64,000 bases of DNA, from positions 2,852,001 through 2,916,000 of the forward strand of contig OY829843.1 in NCBI GenBank assembly GCA_963691885.1. Reading direction: 5' to 3'. Source of the DNA: G963691885 sp963691885 (GTDB lineage: Bacteria; Pseudomonadota; Alphaproteobacteria; UBA8366; Aestuariispiraceae). Shown piece by piece: positions 25,846-34,472 of the stretch. Within the stretch, counting starts at the first letter, position 1; every line of letters begins with the position of its first letter. The notes under the pieces were generated by a model. The model was not told where the DNA came from, did no database searches, and worked only from the letters and a program-made list of their open reading frames with translations. The translations under genes and the position numbers were made by a program.

Positions 25846-25929
25846 GACCCTGCCATGATCCGGTTCAGGGCCAGAACGCAGGAACTTTCAAACTGGCTGG
25901 ACCATATCGGCGCCGAACCTTCTGAATGA
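25846..25929 (+). pseudogene. Displaced C-terminal end of the glutamine amidotransferase
   Basis: Directly after the IS right end, an open stretch in the original frame reads DPAMIRFRARTQELSNWLDHI followed by GAEPSE and TGA at 25927-25929. The ELSNWL ending is like normal GATase-family C-termini. It has no start of its own and is not expected to be translated. Confidence 0.85.
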
Positions 25930-25940
25930 ACCCGGTACCC

Positions 25941-26681
25941 TCACGCCTCCCAGGCGTTGATCGCGGCGAACAGGGATTTGTGCAATGCCTGCCAGTCCTT
26001 CAGATGCAAACGGTCGAACGTAAACTCCACCTGAATGTTGTTGCCGAGATAGGATATTGAGGTGCATTTCGACTGGCCCACGTCGAGCGTGACAGTCTCC
26101 GCACCCTCGCTGCCCTGGTAGAGCTTGCCACAGTCAATCTGCGTCACCTGCTTGCTATTCGGTACAAAGCGATCAATCGTTTCGCCTGTTCCCAAATGCA
26201 GGCGCAAGTCGGAAATCCAGTCGACTTCAACAGATTGACTGGCCAATTGATACTGCACCTGCGCAACGGTCATGGTGCTGTGCTTGTACCAGAGGCGGGC
26301 CCGCGCGTGATAATCAACACCCGGGGACACCGGTTCCCCCGTTTCCAGCAAACCCATTCGGGGAAGAGCAAAGTGGAACTCCAACTCGCTCACCTGACCG
26401 GGGCCGCCCCTTTGCTGCAGGGCGTGAAGACCGTCCATCGGAACGATCAAGGGTGTTTTGCCCAATATGACCCTGACATGGTCGTCAAACATCACGTCAA
26501 AACCCGCCTGGCGGTACTCTTTTGCCGACCAGTTGGCGGGTGCCTGATAACCGCGAATGAACCCAAGGCCCGCCAACATAAAAACAGCGCCGGTGATTGC
26601 CAGCAACAGGACCACAACCCGCAGGCCGCGGATGAATTCGCCGAGTCTGGTTGAAAGCCCGGCTGTCAGCTCTGTTTGCAT
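25941..26681 (-). CDS. Hypothetical single-pass membrane protein
   Basis: A 246-residue protein from the ATG at 26681 (the open frame extends 19 codons further). One hydrophobic segment, VVVLLLAITGAVFMLAGLGF (residues about 22-41), anchors a largely beta-type domain that is probably periplasmic. Two cysteines (IDCGKLY and QSKCTSIS), about 23 residues apart, could form a disulfide. No family is recognised. It converges on the disrupted amidotransferase gene. Confidence 0.65.
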   Translation of the reverse strand: MQTELTAGLSTRLGEFIRGLRVVVLLLAITGAVFMLAGLGFIRGYQAPANWSAKEYRQAGFDVMFDDHVRVILGKTPLIVPMDGLHALQQRGGPGQVSELEFHFALPRMGLLETGEPVSPGVDYHARARLWYKHSTMTVAQVQYQLASQSVEVDWISDLRLHLGTGETIDRFVPNSKQVTQIDCGKLYQGSEGAETVTLDVGQSKCTSISYLGNNIQVEFTFDRLHLKDWQALHKSLFAAINAWEA

Positions 26682-26958
26682 CGCCTTAAACCCGTTTTGG
26701 TGCGTCGTTATTTGGGGAACGATTATACAGAATTTCATGCGTCTGGGCTATAGCACGTGATGAATGGGCAACCTTCAGCATGAGCTATATTTGACGGTAT
26801 AACTGTAAATGAAGTTAAAAATCGAATATATAGAGTAAAAAATCCAAGTAATACTACATATTCATTTAAAAAATTCGTTATTATTTGCTTCTTTGTTGGC
26901 GTTGTTTACTTGCGAATGGTAGTATTCCGCAACTTGCAGAAGCTTGCACAGGTGCGCC

Positions 26959-28254
26959 ATGAATGAAGAAGACATCAAACAGACTGTTGAGGCCCGGGAC
27001 GACGGTCAGAATGAGGTGGTGGAAAACGCCCCTTCTGACGCGGCGTGGGTAGAGCCGGTTGCGCTGGAAGAGATTGCCCCGGATCAGATCCTGCTGGATT
27101 TGGCAGACCCGTCCGAGGATGACGGTGAGAGTGCCGCAGAACCAGCAGAACCAACAGATGAGGGTTCTGAAGCAGATATTGAGGAAGAGCCCCACTCTGA
27201 CGTGAACCTGGATCATATTGACCTCAGCATCATGGCCCAGCGCTGGCAGTCGGTTCGCCATGACGAAAACCTCGTTCAACTGCGCGCGCTCGATGCGAGC
27301 TTGAAAGCCTCTCATATTGAGGAAGAGGCACAGCTTCGCGCTGGCGACATTGCCGTAGCGCGGCGTTTTCACAACAGTATTTTGTACCGGTCCCGGGGCG
27401 TCGCCCTTGGTATTTTGGTCTTTGGCGTGTCGACCTGGGTTGGCGCGGTGACGTTCGGCGATCGAAGCAGCCCGGAGGTCGCCCAGAAAGATCCGATTTT
27501 AGAAGAAACGACGACGGCACCAGAGCCATTGGTCGCCGCAGTGCCGCCGCAGGTTGAGGTTATTCCGCACGAGCCGCTTCAGATGATTGGGGAAGGTATT
27601 TCCACCGCTGCTGTTGTCGCGGATGAGACGGAATTGCCGGAAGTGCCGGGATTGCAGGCTGTATCAGAAGAGGCTTTGACGCTCTCCGAGCCGGCAAAGC
27701 CCTTTGCGCCGCCGTCTGTCGCCTCAGCAACCCCGCCGGTTGTAGAGGCGCCAAAGGTAGATTTGCCATCTGTTGCGGCACCGGTTGCAGAGATTAAAGA
27801 ACAGAAGCCGGAGACTGTTGACGTCGCCAAGGTTGAGAAACCGGTCACCGTGGGTATGAAAACTGAAGCTGCGAAGGACGTCGTCGCGCCGAAGGCCGAC
27901 ATTGTTGAGGCACTGGAACCGGCACCTGCCTCACCCCCTAAATCGAAGGTCTCAGTCCCGTCCGAGGCGGTAAAAACGGCGACGGTTGAAACGTCGAGCG
28001 ACCCGGCCTATGTGCTGCAGTTCGGTGCCTTTGGAAGTAAATCCAACGCAGAAAAGTTAGTCGCCAAGTTAAAGGGCAGGGTGCCCGGGATGCGGATCGA
28101 TCAGCGGGAAGTGGCCAGCGGCAAGAAATTGTACATTGTTTCGGGCGGCGCGTTCAGGGATGCTGACGCTGCTCAAAAAATGGCAAAACGCCTAAAGACC
28201 AGTGATCGGATCGACTCCTTTGTCAGACCGCAAACCCAGTTGGCTCGAAGCTAG
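26959..28254 (+). CDS. SPOR-domain membrane protein
   Basis: A 431-residue protein from ATG 26959. An acidic cytoplasmic N-terminus (about 1-130) precedes a transmembrane helix (RGVALGILVFGVSTWVGAV, about 135-155). A long Pro/Val/Glu/Ala-rich periplasmic linker follows, and a C-terminal SPOR domain from AYVLQFGAFGSKSNAEKLVA to about 425. SPOR domains bind denuded septal peptidoglycan, so a role at the division site is likely. This layout (acidic cytosolic tail, TM, linker, SPOR) is like FtsN-type or DedD-type proteins, but no FtsN-specific motif is clear. The upstream 220-base AT-rich gap likely carries the promoter. The next gene overlaps it by 53 bases. Confidence 0.85.
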   Translation: MNEEDIKQTVEARDDGQNEVVENAPSDAAWVEPVALEEIAPDQILLDLADPSEDDGESAAEPAEPTDEGSEADIEEEPHSDVNLDHIDLSIMAQRWQSVRHDENLVQLRALDASLKASHIEEEAQLRAGDIAVARRFHNSILYRSRGVALGILVFGVSTWVGAVTFGDRSSPEVAQKDPILEETTTAPEPLVAAVPPQVEVIPHEPLQMIGEGISTAAVVADETELPEVPGLQAVSEEALTLSEPAKPFAPPSVASATPPVVEAPKVDLPSVAAPVAEIKEQKPETVDVAKVEKPVTVGMKTEAAKDVVAPKADIVEALEPAPASPPKSKVSVPSEAVKTATVETSSDPAYVLQFGAFGSKSNAEKLVAKLKGRVPGMRIDQREVASGKKLYIVSGGAFRDADAAQKMAKRLKTSDRIDSFVRPQTQLARS

Positions 28255-29023
28255 ACGGCAACAAACGTTTTTCACCGCTTTTCTTTTCCTGCTGGTGGTT
28301 CTGCAGGCTGGTTCAGCCTTTGCTGATGGCTCATTCAGGGACTGTGAAATCTGCCCAGAAATGGTTCCGCTTGAACCAGCACCATTTGTCATGGGTTATG
28401 ATGACGGGAAGAAGGCCGAGCGTCCGTCGCATCGGGTTACACTGTCCCGGTCCTTCTCGATCTCCCGCACTGAGGTCACACAAGGGCAGTGGAAGACCTG
28501 CGTTGATGACGGGGCCTGTACGCCGCCGCGGTTTGATCGTGGCTGGAAGGGCGATGACCGTCCAGTTATCTATGTCACCTTTGATGATATTGCGATCTAT
28601 CTGACTTGGTTGAGCGAAGCGACAGGTCGCACCTATCGCTTGCCGACCGAAGAAGAGTGGGAATTTGCCGCCCATGGCGGGGCTAATGGGTCTGACCGAC
28701 CGCGTGTTACGGGAAAGGGTATTGCCAATTGTCACGCCTGTGACTCACCCTTTCATCACAAGACCGGACCGGTCGGGTCATTTCCGCCCAATGGGTACGG
28801 GCTCTACGACATGTTGGGCAATGTGATGGAATGGACGTCCAGTTGCTGGGTGCAGAATTATGAGCCGGGGCAGGAGATCGATTGCACAAGACGGGTGCGA
28901 CGGGGCGGGTCGTGGTATTTTAACCAGCAGGTGTCGACACCGACCTATCGGTTCGGGGCAAGGCTGGATGAATATTCTTATGATGTCGGCTTCAGGGTTG
29001 CCAGCGACTCAACCGTAAAGTGA
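28202..29023 (+). CDS. Formylglycine-generating-enzyme (SUMF1)-like exported protein
   Basis: A 273-residue SUMF1/EgtB-fold protein. A hydrophobic export signal (FFTAFLFLLVVLQAGSAFA, about residues 23-41) is followed by the FGE-like domain: FVMGYDDGKKAERPSHRV, SISRTEVTQGQWKTCV, YRLPTEEEWEFAAHGG, YGLYDMLGNVMEWTSSCW and RRGGSWYF, ending GFRVASD. True FGEs need a specific active-site cysteine pair near the C-terminus, which I cannot confirm. Many exported relatives are of unknown function. The only start is a GTG inside the SPOR gene, giving a 53-base overlap and suggesting translational coupling. Confidence 0.8.
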   Translation: MIGSTPLSDRKPSWLEARRQQTFFTAFLFLLVVLQAGSAFADGSFRDCEICPEMVPLEPAPFVMGYDDGKKAERPSHRVTLSRSFSISRTEVTQGQWKTCVDDGACTPPRFDRGWKGDDRPVIYVTFDDIAIYLTWLSEATGRTYRLPTEEEWEFAAHGGANGSDRPRVTGKGIANCHACDSPFHHKTGPVGSFPPNGYGLYDMLGNVMEWTSSCWVQNYEPGQEIDCTRRVRRGGSWYFNQQVSTPTYRFGARLDEYSYDVGFRVASDSTVK

Positions 29024-29048
29024 TTTGAAGGCAGCCCTCGTCGCGTAA

Positions 29049-29062
29049 ATGTGAATTCACAT
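29049..29062. promoter_or_regulatory. Perfect 14-base palindrome ATGTGAATTCACAT
   Basis: A fully symmetric site in the 108-base gap upstream of the DUF427 gene. It differs from a CRP site (TGTGA-N6-TCACA) because the half-sites are only 2 bases apart. It may be an operator for the DUF427 gene; the binding protein is unknown. Confidence 0.4.
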
Positions 29063-29131
29063 ATCCTAAAGTCGCGTTGAAGAGGCAAACATGCTTCCCC
29101 ATATCCCCTACACAGGGAAGGGGTAGTAACC

Positions 29132-29590
29132 ATGGCAGAGATACGATCGAGACAGTTTGAACCGGTCGCGGCGACCGCAATGCAATCGCCCGGATCGACA
29201 GGCATAACTGTTGTTCCCTATGACGGCACGGTCGAAGTCCTGGTCGGCGAGACGGTCGTAGCCTGCAGCACGCGTGGCCGCAGTGTTCGGGAAGATGACG
29301 GCTGTCCTTTACTGTACCTGCCGCTCGAAGACATTGATGATTCCGTTCTGCGACGTTCCCCGAAAGCGTCCTATTGTCCGATAAAGGGTGCCGCCAGCTT
29401 TTGGACCGTAAAAGTTGGACAAACCGAGCTGTCAGATGCGCTTTGGGGCTATCTTGACCCGGCGACCACGATCGACTCTCTGCGGGACTATGTGGCCTTC
29501 TATGTGCCCTATTTCACTGTCCGAATTGACGGGGAGGTGGTCGATCTGACGCGTCCTGACTGGAATGACCGCGACTTTCAAGAAGTCTGA
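29132..29590 (+). CDS. DUF427 family protein
   Basis: A 152-residue DUF427 protein. The family pattern is clear: VEVLVGETVVACSTRGRSVRE, then PLLYLPLEDIDDSVLRRS, YCPIKGAASFWTV and AFYVPYFTVRIDG. DUF427 forms a small single-domain beta-tent fold with a conserved Cys; its function is not established. Probably monocistronic. It ends 4 bases before the stop of the convergent Lrp gene. Confidence 0.85.
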   Translation: MAEIRSRQFEPVAATAMQSPGSTGITVVPYDGTVEVLVGETVVACSTRGRSVREDDGCPLLYLPLEDIDDSVLRRSPKASYCPIKGAASFWTVKVGQTELSDALWGYLDPATTIDSLRDYVAFYVPYFTVRIDGEVVDLTRPDWNDRDFQEV

Positions 29591-29593
29591 CAG

Positions 29594-30067
29594 CTAGCTG
29601 ACGGCGATATAGGTCAGGGGCAGTTCTGTCGAATTCTTGATCTCTTCCATCGCAAAACTCGATGAGACATCGCTGAGATCGATCCGTTTTATAAGGCGCT
29701 GGTAGAAGGCGTCATAGGCGGCGATATCCGGTACAACGACCTTCATCATGTAGTCGACATCGCCACTCATCCGGTAAAACTCGGTGACCTCGGTCATTTC
29801 CGAGACGACATTGGTAAATCTGGAGAACCAGTCAACATCATGGCTGGAGGTTTTGATGGACACAAATACCGTCACCCCGACATTCATTTTGTCGCGATCC
29901 AGCAAGGCGACCTGTCCCCGGATATAGCCGCGATCCTGCAACTGCCTGACCCGGCGCCAGCAAGGCGTTGTCGAAAGACCAACCCGTTCGGCCAGTTCCG
30001 CGCTTGAAACGCCGCTATCTCGCTGCAATTCCCGCAGGATGCGAAGATCTGTTGCATCTAATTCCAT
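29594..30067 (-). CDS. Lrp/AsnC family transcriptional regulator
   Basis: A 157-residue feast/famine regulator. The N-terminal HTH spans residues about 3-50 (LDATDLRILRELQRDSGVSS, AELAERVGLSTTPCWRRV), and the C-terminal RAM (amino-acid-binding) domain covers about 65-145, with GDVDYMMKVVVPDIAAYDAF. Such proteins form octamers and respond to amino acids. Its target is not evident; an AT-rich 170-base region separates it from the divergent DUF6356 gene. Confidence 0.93.
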   Translation of the reverse strand: MELDATDLRILRELQRDSGVSSAELAERVGLSTTPCWRRVRQLQDRGYIRGQVALLDRDKMNVGVTVFVSIKTSSHDVDWFSRFTNVVSEMTEVTEFYRMSGDVDYMMKVVVPDIAAYDAFYQRLIKRIDLSDVSSSFAMEEIKNSTELPLTYIAVS

Positions 30068-30237
30068 GCCAAAGAGTAGAAAATATTTTTAATAATGTCG
30101 ACAAAACTAGAACAGAATTAAGAAAATTTGGCGAATTCTTCGAAAGAAAAGAATAATTTTTAGTGCGAAGCAAAATACGATGAGGATAGTTCAGGAATTC
30201 AGAGACAGGTCACCCTGACCCGGGCAGGAGACAGCAG

Positions 30238-30486
30238 ATGAAAAAACTCTTCACAGACCATCCCGAAAGCGTTGGCGAGTCCTATGGAGAGCATTTCGGG
30301 CAGGCCATGAGCTTTGCCGGCCCCCTGTTCGTTGCTTCGCTCTGCGCGCTGGTCCATGCGTTTCTGCCGTTCCTGTTCGAAAAGACAGGAAGCAAGATAA
30401 TCACCAATTTGCATGACCGGATGGTTTTGAACCGGGTGAACCATAAACTGCGTGATACAAACCTCGCGGCCCACCCGGCTGAATAG
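30238..30486 (+). CDS. DUF6356 family small membrane-associated protein
   Basis: An 82-residue protein beginning MKKLFTDHPESVGESYGEHF, with one hydrophobic helix (AGPLFVASLCALVHAFLPFL, about 27-46) and a C-terminal RMVLNRV segment, the pattern of the DUF6356 family (sometimes called capsule biosynthesis proteins without proof). CAGGAG upstream supports the ATG. Function unknown. Confidence 0.75.
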   Translation: MKKLFTDHPESVGESYGEHFGQAMSFAGPLFVASLCALVHAFLPFLFEKTGSKIITNLHDRMVLNRVNHKLRDTNLAAHPAE

Positions 30487-30489
30487 GGC

Positions 30490-31137
30490 TTACGCCCCGC
30501 TTTGCAGGCCTGGTCTCGCCTTCATTTCCTGAAACCAGCGGTCAACATTCGGATATTCACCTGCGATATCGATCTCTAACGGGCCAGCCGCCGCGCCGAT
30601 CGTGATATAACCGGTTATATCAGCCACGCTGAACGCGTCGCCCGCAATGAACTGATTCTCAGACAATTGCGGTTCCAGCTGTTTCAGAAACAGATGCAGT
30701 GTTGCAATGCCGCGTTCAACAATTGTCGGTGACTGTTCCAGGTCCGTCCTGGTCCCGGCCACGACGCGCCCCGCAAACATTGGAACCTTGTTTCGGATTG
30801 CCTGCACCGCTGGCACCATCCCGTCCAGCTCAACGCGGCGGTTCCACATTTCAATGACCGCCCGTTCCTGCGGAGTACTGCCCATCAGCGAGGGTTCCGG
30901 GTGAAGCTCTTCCAGGTAGCGGCAAATGGCCATGGATTCTGAAATCACCGTGCCATCATCAAGCGTCATGAAGGGCACACATTTGAACGGGTTCATTGAG
31001 GCCAGCGGTTCCTTGAACAGGGCCCCTTCGCGCACAAGCACTTCTTCGGTTGGAATGTCGAGGCCCTTTTCCGCCAGATAATAAGCGACGCGGCGTCCAT
31101 TTGCGGCCAGTCCGAAATTGTAAAGCGTGAGTGCCAT
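30490..31137 (-). CDS. Glutathione S-transferase family protein
   Basis: A 215-residue GST: an N-terminal thioredoxin-like domain (MALTLYNFGLAANGRRVAYY, CVPFMTLDDGTVISESMAIC with the cis-Pro and the E-S glutathione contact) and a C-terminal helical domain (FIAGDAFSVADITGYI). The open frame runs further upstream, but GGAAGGA 7 bases before the ATG at 31137 sets the start. It lies 16 bases after betA on the same strand, so it is probably the last gene of the bet operon; its role there is not obvious. Confidence 0.88.
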   Translation of the reverse strand: MALTLYNFGLAANGRRVAYYLAEKGLDIPTEEVLVREGALFKEPLASMNPFKCVPFMTLDDGTVISESMAICRYLEELHPEPSLMGSTPQERAVIEMWNRRVELDGMVPAVQAIRNKVPMFAGRVVAGTRTDLEQSPTIVERGIATLHLFLKQLEPQLSENQFIAGDAFSVADITGYITIGAAAGPLEIDIAGEYPNVDRWFQEMKARPGLQSGA

Positions 31138-31153
31138 GATCATTCCTTCCTGA

Positions 31154-32863
31154 TTACTGCTGAAGTTCGGCGAGCGGCCTTTTTGGATTGCCACTGCGCT
31201 GGCGTGTTTCCCATTCCGGATCAATCCAGACAGGCGCATTTGAGGCGGGCAACGGGTCGTTGCCCAGGATCAGGTCCGACGCCCGTTCCGCCACCATGAT
31301 CGTCGGGGCGTTCAGGTTACCGTTGGTGATGGTCGGGAAAATGGAACTGTCGACGACGCGCAGCCCGTCAAAACCAATGACCCGGCATTCCGGGTCCAGA
31401 ACCGCCATCGGGTCATCTACGGACCCCATCTTGCAGGTGCACGACGGGTGATAGGCGCTCTCCGCATTTTCCCGGACCCAAGCGTCTATTTCCGCGTCCT
31501 CTGTCAGATGGGCACCCGGCTGAATTTCTTCATCCCTGAATGCGTCAAAGGCCGGTTGATTGATAATCTCGCGCGTCAGGCGGATACAGGCGCGAAAGGC
31601 CTCAATATCCTCATCCGTTGTCATGTAGTTGAACAGGATCTCTGGCTTCACCGTCGGGTCGGAAGAAGTGATGCGAACGTGACCGCGGCTGGTCGGCTTG
31701 TTTGGCCCGACATGAACCTGAAACCCGTGCCCATCGAAGGCGGCATTGCCATCATAGCGCATGGCACCTGGCAGGAAGTGATACTGAATATCCGGCCATT
31801 TCAGCCCGGCTTTGGAACGGATAAAGGCGCAACTTTCGAAATGGTTGGTTGCGCCCAACCCGTCCTTTGTCAGGACCCAGCGCGCACCAATCAGAAAGCG
31901 ATGGAACCAGTCGAGCTGACCGTTAAGCGTTATGGGTTGTTTGCAGCGGAACTGGAAATAGACCTCCAGGTGATCCTGAAGGTTTGCACCAACACCAGGC
32001 AGATCTTTCAAGACCTCAACACCCGCGGCCCTCAGGGTCTCCGCCGGACCAATACCGCTGCGCTGAAGGATCTCCGGCGAACCAATCGACCCGGATGAAA
32101 GAATGACTTCGCGCTTGGCCTTTGCCTCAACCTGTTTGCCATTCTGTGAATAGCGGATGCCGACGGCCCGGTTCCCCTCAAACAGGACTTTCTCGATCAG
32201 GGCATTGGTTTCGACATGCAGGTTCGGGCGGGATCGCGCCGGTTTCAGATAGGCATTCGCCGTGGACCAGCGACGGCCATCCTTAACCGTCATATGCATC
32301 GGGCCGAAGCCCTCTTGCTGGTACCCGTTGTAATCATCGGTGGCGAGATAGCCTGCTTCGACACCCGCCTCTACAAAGGCAGTGTAAAGCGGGTTCTTCA
32401 TCCGGTTTCCGTTGTTCGTACCAAGCGGGCCATTTGCACCGCGATAGGCATCATCGCCGTTTTGATCCTTTCCGTCCCGCCAGGTTTCGGCGCGCTTGAA
32501 ATACGGCAGGCAATGGCGATAGCCCCAATTATCGGCGCCGTCCTCTTCCCAGGAATCAAAGTCACAGGCATGCCCGCGGACATAAACCATCCCGTTGATA
32601 GAGGATGATCCGCCCAGAACCTTGCCCCGTGGGCAATGCATCTCGCGATTGTTCATGCCGGGTTCAGGCTGGCTTTCGAAGAACCAGTTGAATTTTGGCA
32701 TGTTCATCGGGATGGAAAGGGCGGTCGGCATCTGGATGAAGATGGAACTGTCACTGCCACCGGCCTCCAGCAGCAGAACAGTGGTTTTGCGGTCGGCACT
32801 CAGACGGCTGGCCAACACGCATCCGGCGGACCCGGCACCTGCGATGATGTAGTCATAGGACAT
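31154..32863 (-). CDS. betA: Choline dehydrogenase (GMC oxidoreductase)
   Basis: A 569-residue GMC-family flavoprotein that oxidises choline to betaine aldehyde (and can go on to glycine betaine). The FAD-binding start is DYIIAGAGSAGCVLASRLS (residues about 4-22); GMC signatures are RGKVLGGSSSINGMVYVRGH and SGSIGSPEILQRSGIG; the C-terminal active site lies in ESAYHPSCTCKMG. It sits 14 bases after betB, so the pair forms the usual choline-to-betaine pathway. No betI regulator or betT/betC gene is present here. A ~25-residue Pro-rich extension follows the core. Confidence 0.93.
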   Translation of the reverse strand: MSYDYIIAGAGSAGCVLASRLSADRKTTVLLLEAGGSDSSIFIQMPTALSIPMNMPKFNWFFESQPEPGMNNREMHCPRGKVLGGSSSINGMVYVRGHACDFDSWEEDGADNWGYRHCLPYFKRAETWRDGKDQNGDDAYRGANGPLGTNNGNRMKNPLYTAFVEAGVEAGYLATDDYNGYQQEGFGPMHMTVKDGRRWSTANAYLKPARSRPNLHVETNALIEKVLFEGNRAVGIRYSQNGKQVEAKAKREVILSSGSIGSPEILQRSGIGPAETLRAAGVEVLKDLPGVGANLQDHLEVYFQFRCKQPITLNGQLDWFHRFLIGARWVLTKDGLGATNHFESCAFIRSKAGLKWPDIQYHFLPGAMRYDGNAAFDGHGFQVHVGPNKPTSRGHVRITSSDPTVKPEILFNYMTTDEDIEAFRACIRLTREIINQPAFDAFRDEEIQPGAHLTEDAEIDAWVRENAESAYHPSCTCKMGSVDDPMAVLDPECRVIGFDGLRVVDSSIFPTITNGNLNAPTIMVAERASDLILGNDPLPASNAPVWIDPEWETRQRSGNPKRPLAELQQ

Positions 32864-32877
32864 GAGAAGATCCGTCC

Positions 32878-34374
32878 TTACGCATAGGGGTCTTCAACAT
32901 CGCCCAGCTCAACATAGACGCTTTTTAACTGGGTGTAATGTTCAATGGCGGCCATTGAGTTTTCGCGGCCCATACCCGATTGTTTATAGCCGCCAAAGGG
33001 CATTTCGATGGGCGTAATGTTGTAATTGTTGATCCAGATTGTCCCCGCTTGCAGGTTTCCAACCACGCGATGCCCGCGCTGAATATCCTTTGTGAAGACA
33101 CCGGCAGCCAGACCGAACTCTGTGTCATTGGCGCGCGCCACGACTTCATCTTCCGACCCGAAGGAGAGGACGGACATAACAGGTCCAAAGATCTCTTCGC
33201 GAACAATCGACATTTCGTCTTTGCATTCCGCAAAAACTGTTGGCTCCACAAAGTTCCCATGGTCCAGGTTAAGACCGCCAAAGCCTTGACCTGTCGCGCG
33301 GTTGCCGCCGGTCACCACATGGGCGCCTTCGGTCTTTCCGGCATCGATATAGGAGAGGACCTTTTCCAGATGGGGTTCGGAAATCAGGGCACCGACCTGC
33401 GTGTCAGGATGCATCGGGTCGCCAATGGTCAGTGCCTTTGTTTTGCGGGCGAGCTTCTCCAGAAACGCACCGCGTACCCGTTCCTGAACGAAAACCCGTG
33501 TTCCGTTGGAACAGATTTCACCCTGGGTGTAGAAGTTTGCCATCATTGCGGCGGCAACCGCGTTATCGAGATCTGCATCTTCGAAAACGATCAGCGGTGA
33601 TTTACCACCTAATTCCAGGGTTACCTTTTTCAGGGTCGCGGCAGAAGCCTCCATCACTTTACGACCGGTGCCGACTTCGCCCGTCAGGGAAATCTTTGAG
33701 ATTTCCGGATGGCTGGTCAGCATTTGACCGACCCGGCGATCCCCCTGAACAACCTGAAAGACGCCAGGCGGTACACCCGCTTCAATATATATTTCCGCCA
33801 GCTTATGCGCGGTCAACGGGGTCAGTTCCGCGGGCTTAAAGATCATCGCATTTCCGCAGGCAAGGGCAGGGGCGGATTTCCAGCAGGCAATCTGGATCGG
33901 ATAGTTCCAGGCCCCGATCCCCGCCGTGATGCCAAGAGGCTCGCGCCTTGTATAGGCAAAGGCGCTTGGGCCCAGATCGTAATGATCCCCATGCAGGGTG
34001 GCGGCGGCACCGGCATAATATTCAATTGCGTCCGCACCGGAGGCCACATCAACAACGACCGCTTCCTGCCAGGGTTTGCCGGTATCCAGAACCTCGAGGG
34101 TTGCCAGTTCGTCATTGCGATCGCGGAGGATCTGAACCGCTTTATTCAAAATGCGTCCTCGTTCCGCGCCGGTCATGTCTGCCCAGATTTTCTGGCCGAT
34201 GCGGGCGGCCGCGATGGCATCTTCCAGATCGGCGTCAGAGGCCTGATGCACTGTGCATAGCGTCTCCCCATTTGCAGGGTTTATGCAGGGAAAGCTTTCT
34301 CCCGAACGGGCCTGTACAGTTTTGCCATTGATGAAGAGGTGTAGATCTTGGGGCACAATCGGGGTCGGCGGCAT
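32878..34374 (-). CDS. betB: Betaine aldehyde dehydrogenase
   Basis: A 498-residue NAD(P)-dependent aldehyde dehydrogenase giving glycine betaine, an osmoprotectant and methyl donor. Key motifs: GAWNYPIQIACWKSAPALAC, ISLTGEVGTGRK, the general base in VTLELGGKSPL, the nucleophile in GEICSNGTRVFVQ, and EEIFGPVMSVL. The ATG at 34374 (MPPTPIVPQDLHLFINGK) is used; the open frame extends 24 codons upstream. It is first in the betB-betA-GST run and lies downstream of a same-strand transporter after a 98-base gap. Confidence 0.93.
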   Translation of the reverse strand: MPPTPIVPQDLHLFINGKTVQARSGESFPCINPANGETLCTVHQASDADLEDAIAAARIGQKIWADMTGAERGRILNKAVQILRDRNDELATLEVLDTGKPWQEAVVVDVASGADAIEYYAGAAATLHGDHYDLGPSAFAYTRREPLGITAGIGAWNYPIQIACWKSAPALACGNAMIFKPAELTPLTAHKLAEIYIEAGVPPGVFQVVQGDRRVGQMLTSHPEISKISLTGEVGTGRKVMEASAATLKKVTLELGGKSPLIVFEDADLDNAVAAAMMANFYTQGEICSNGTRVFVQERVRGAFLEKLARKTKALTIGDPMHPDTQVGALISEPHLEKVLSYIDAGKTEGAHVVTGGNRATGQGFGGLNLDHGNFVEPTVFAECKDEMSIVREEIFGPVMSVLSFGSEDEVVARANDTEFGLAAGVFTKDIQRGHRVVGNLQAGTIWINNYNITPIEMPFGGYKQSGMGRENSMAAIEHYTQLKSVYVELGDVEDPYA

Positions 34375-34472
34375 GGGTTGTCTCGTTTCTGGATGTCGTG
34401 CAGTTGTTTGTCTGCGCAACCTATCTTGCAGAGGGCCTTGGGACAATCTCGATCCGCGACTGGAAACGTGTT

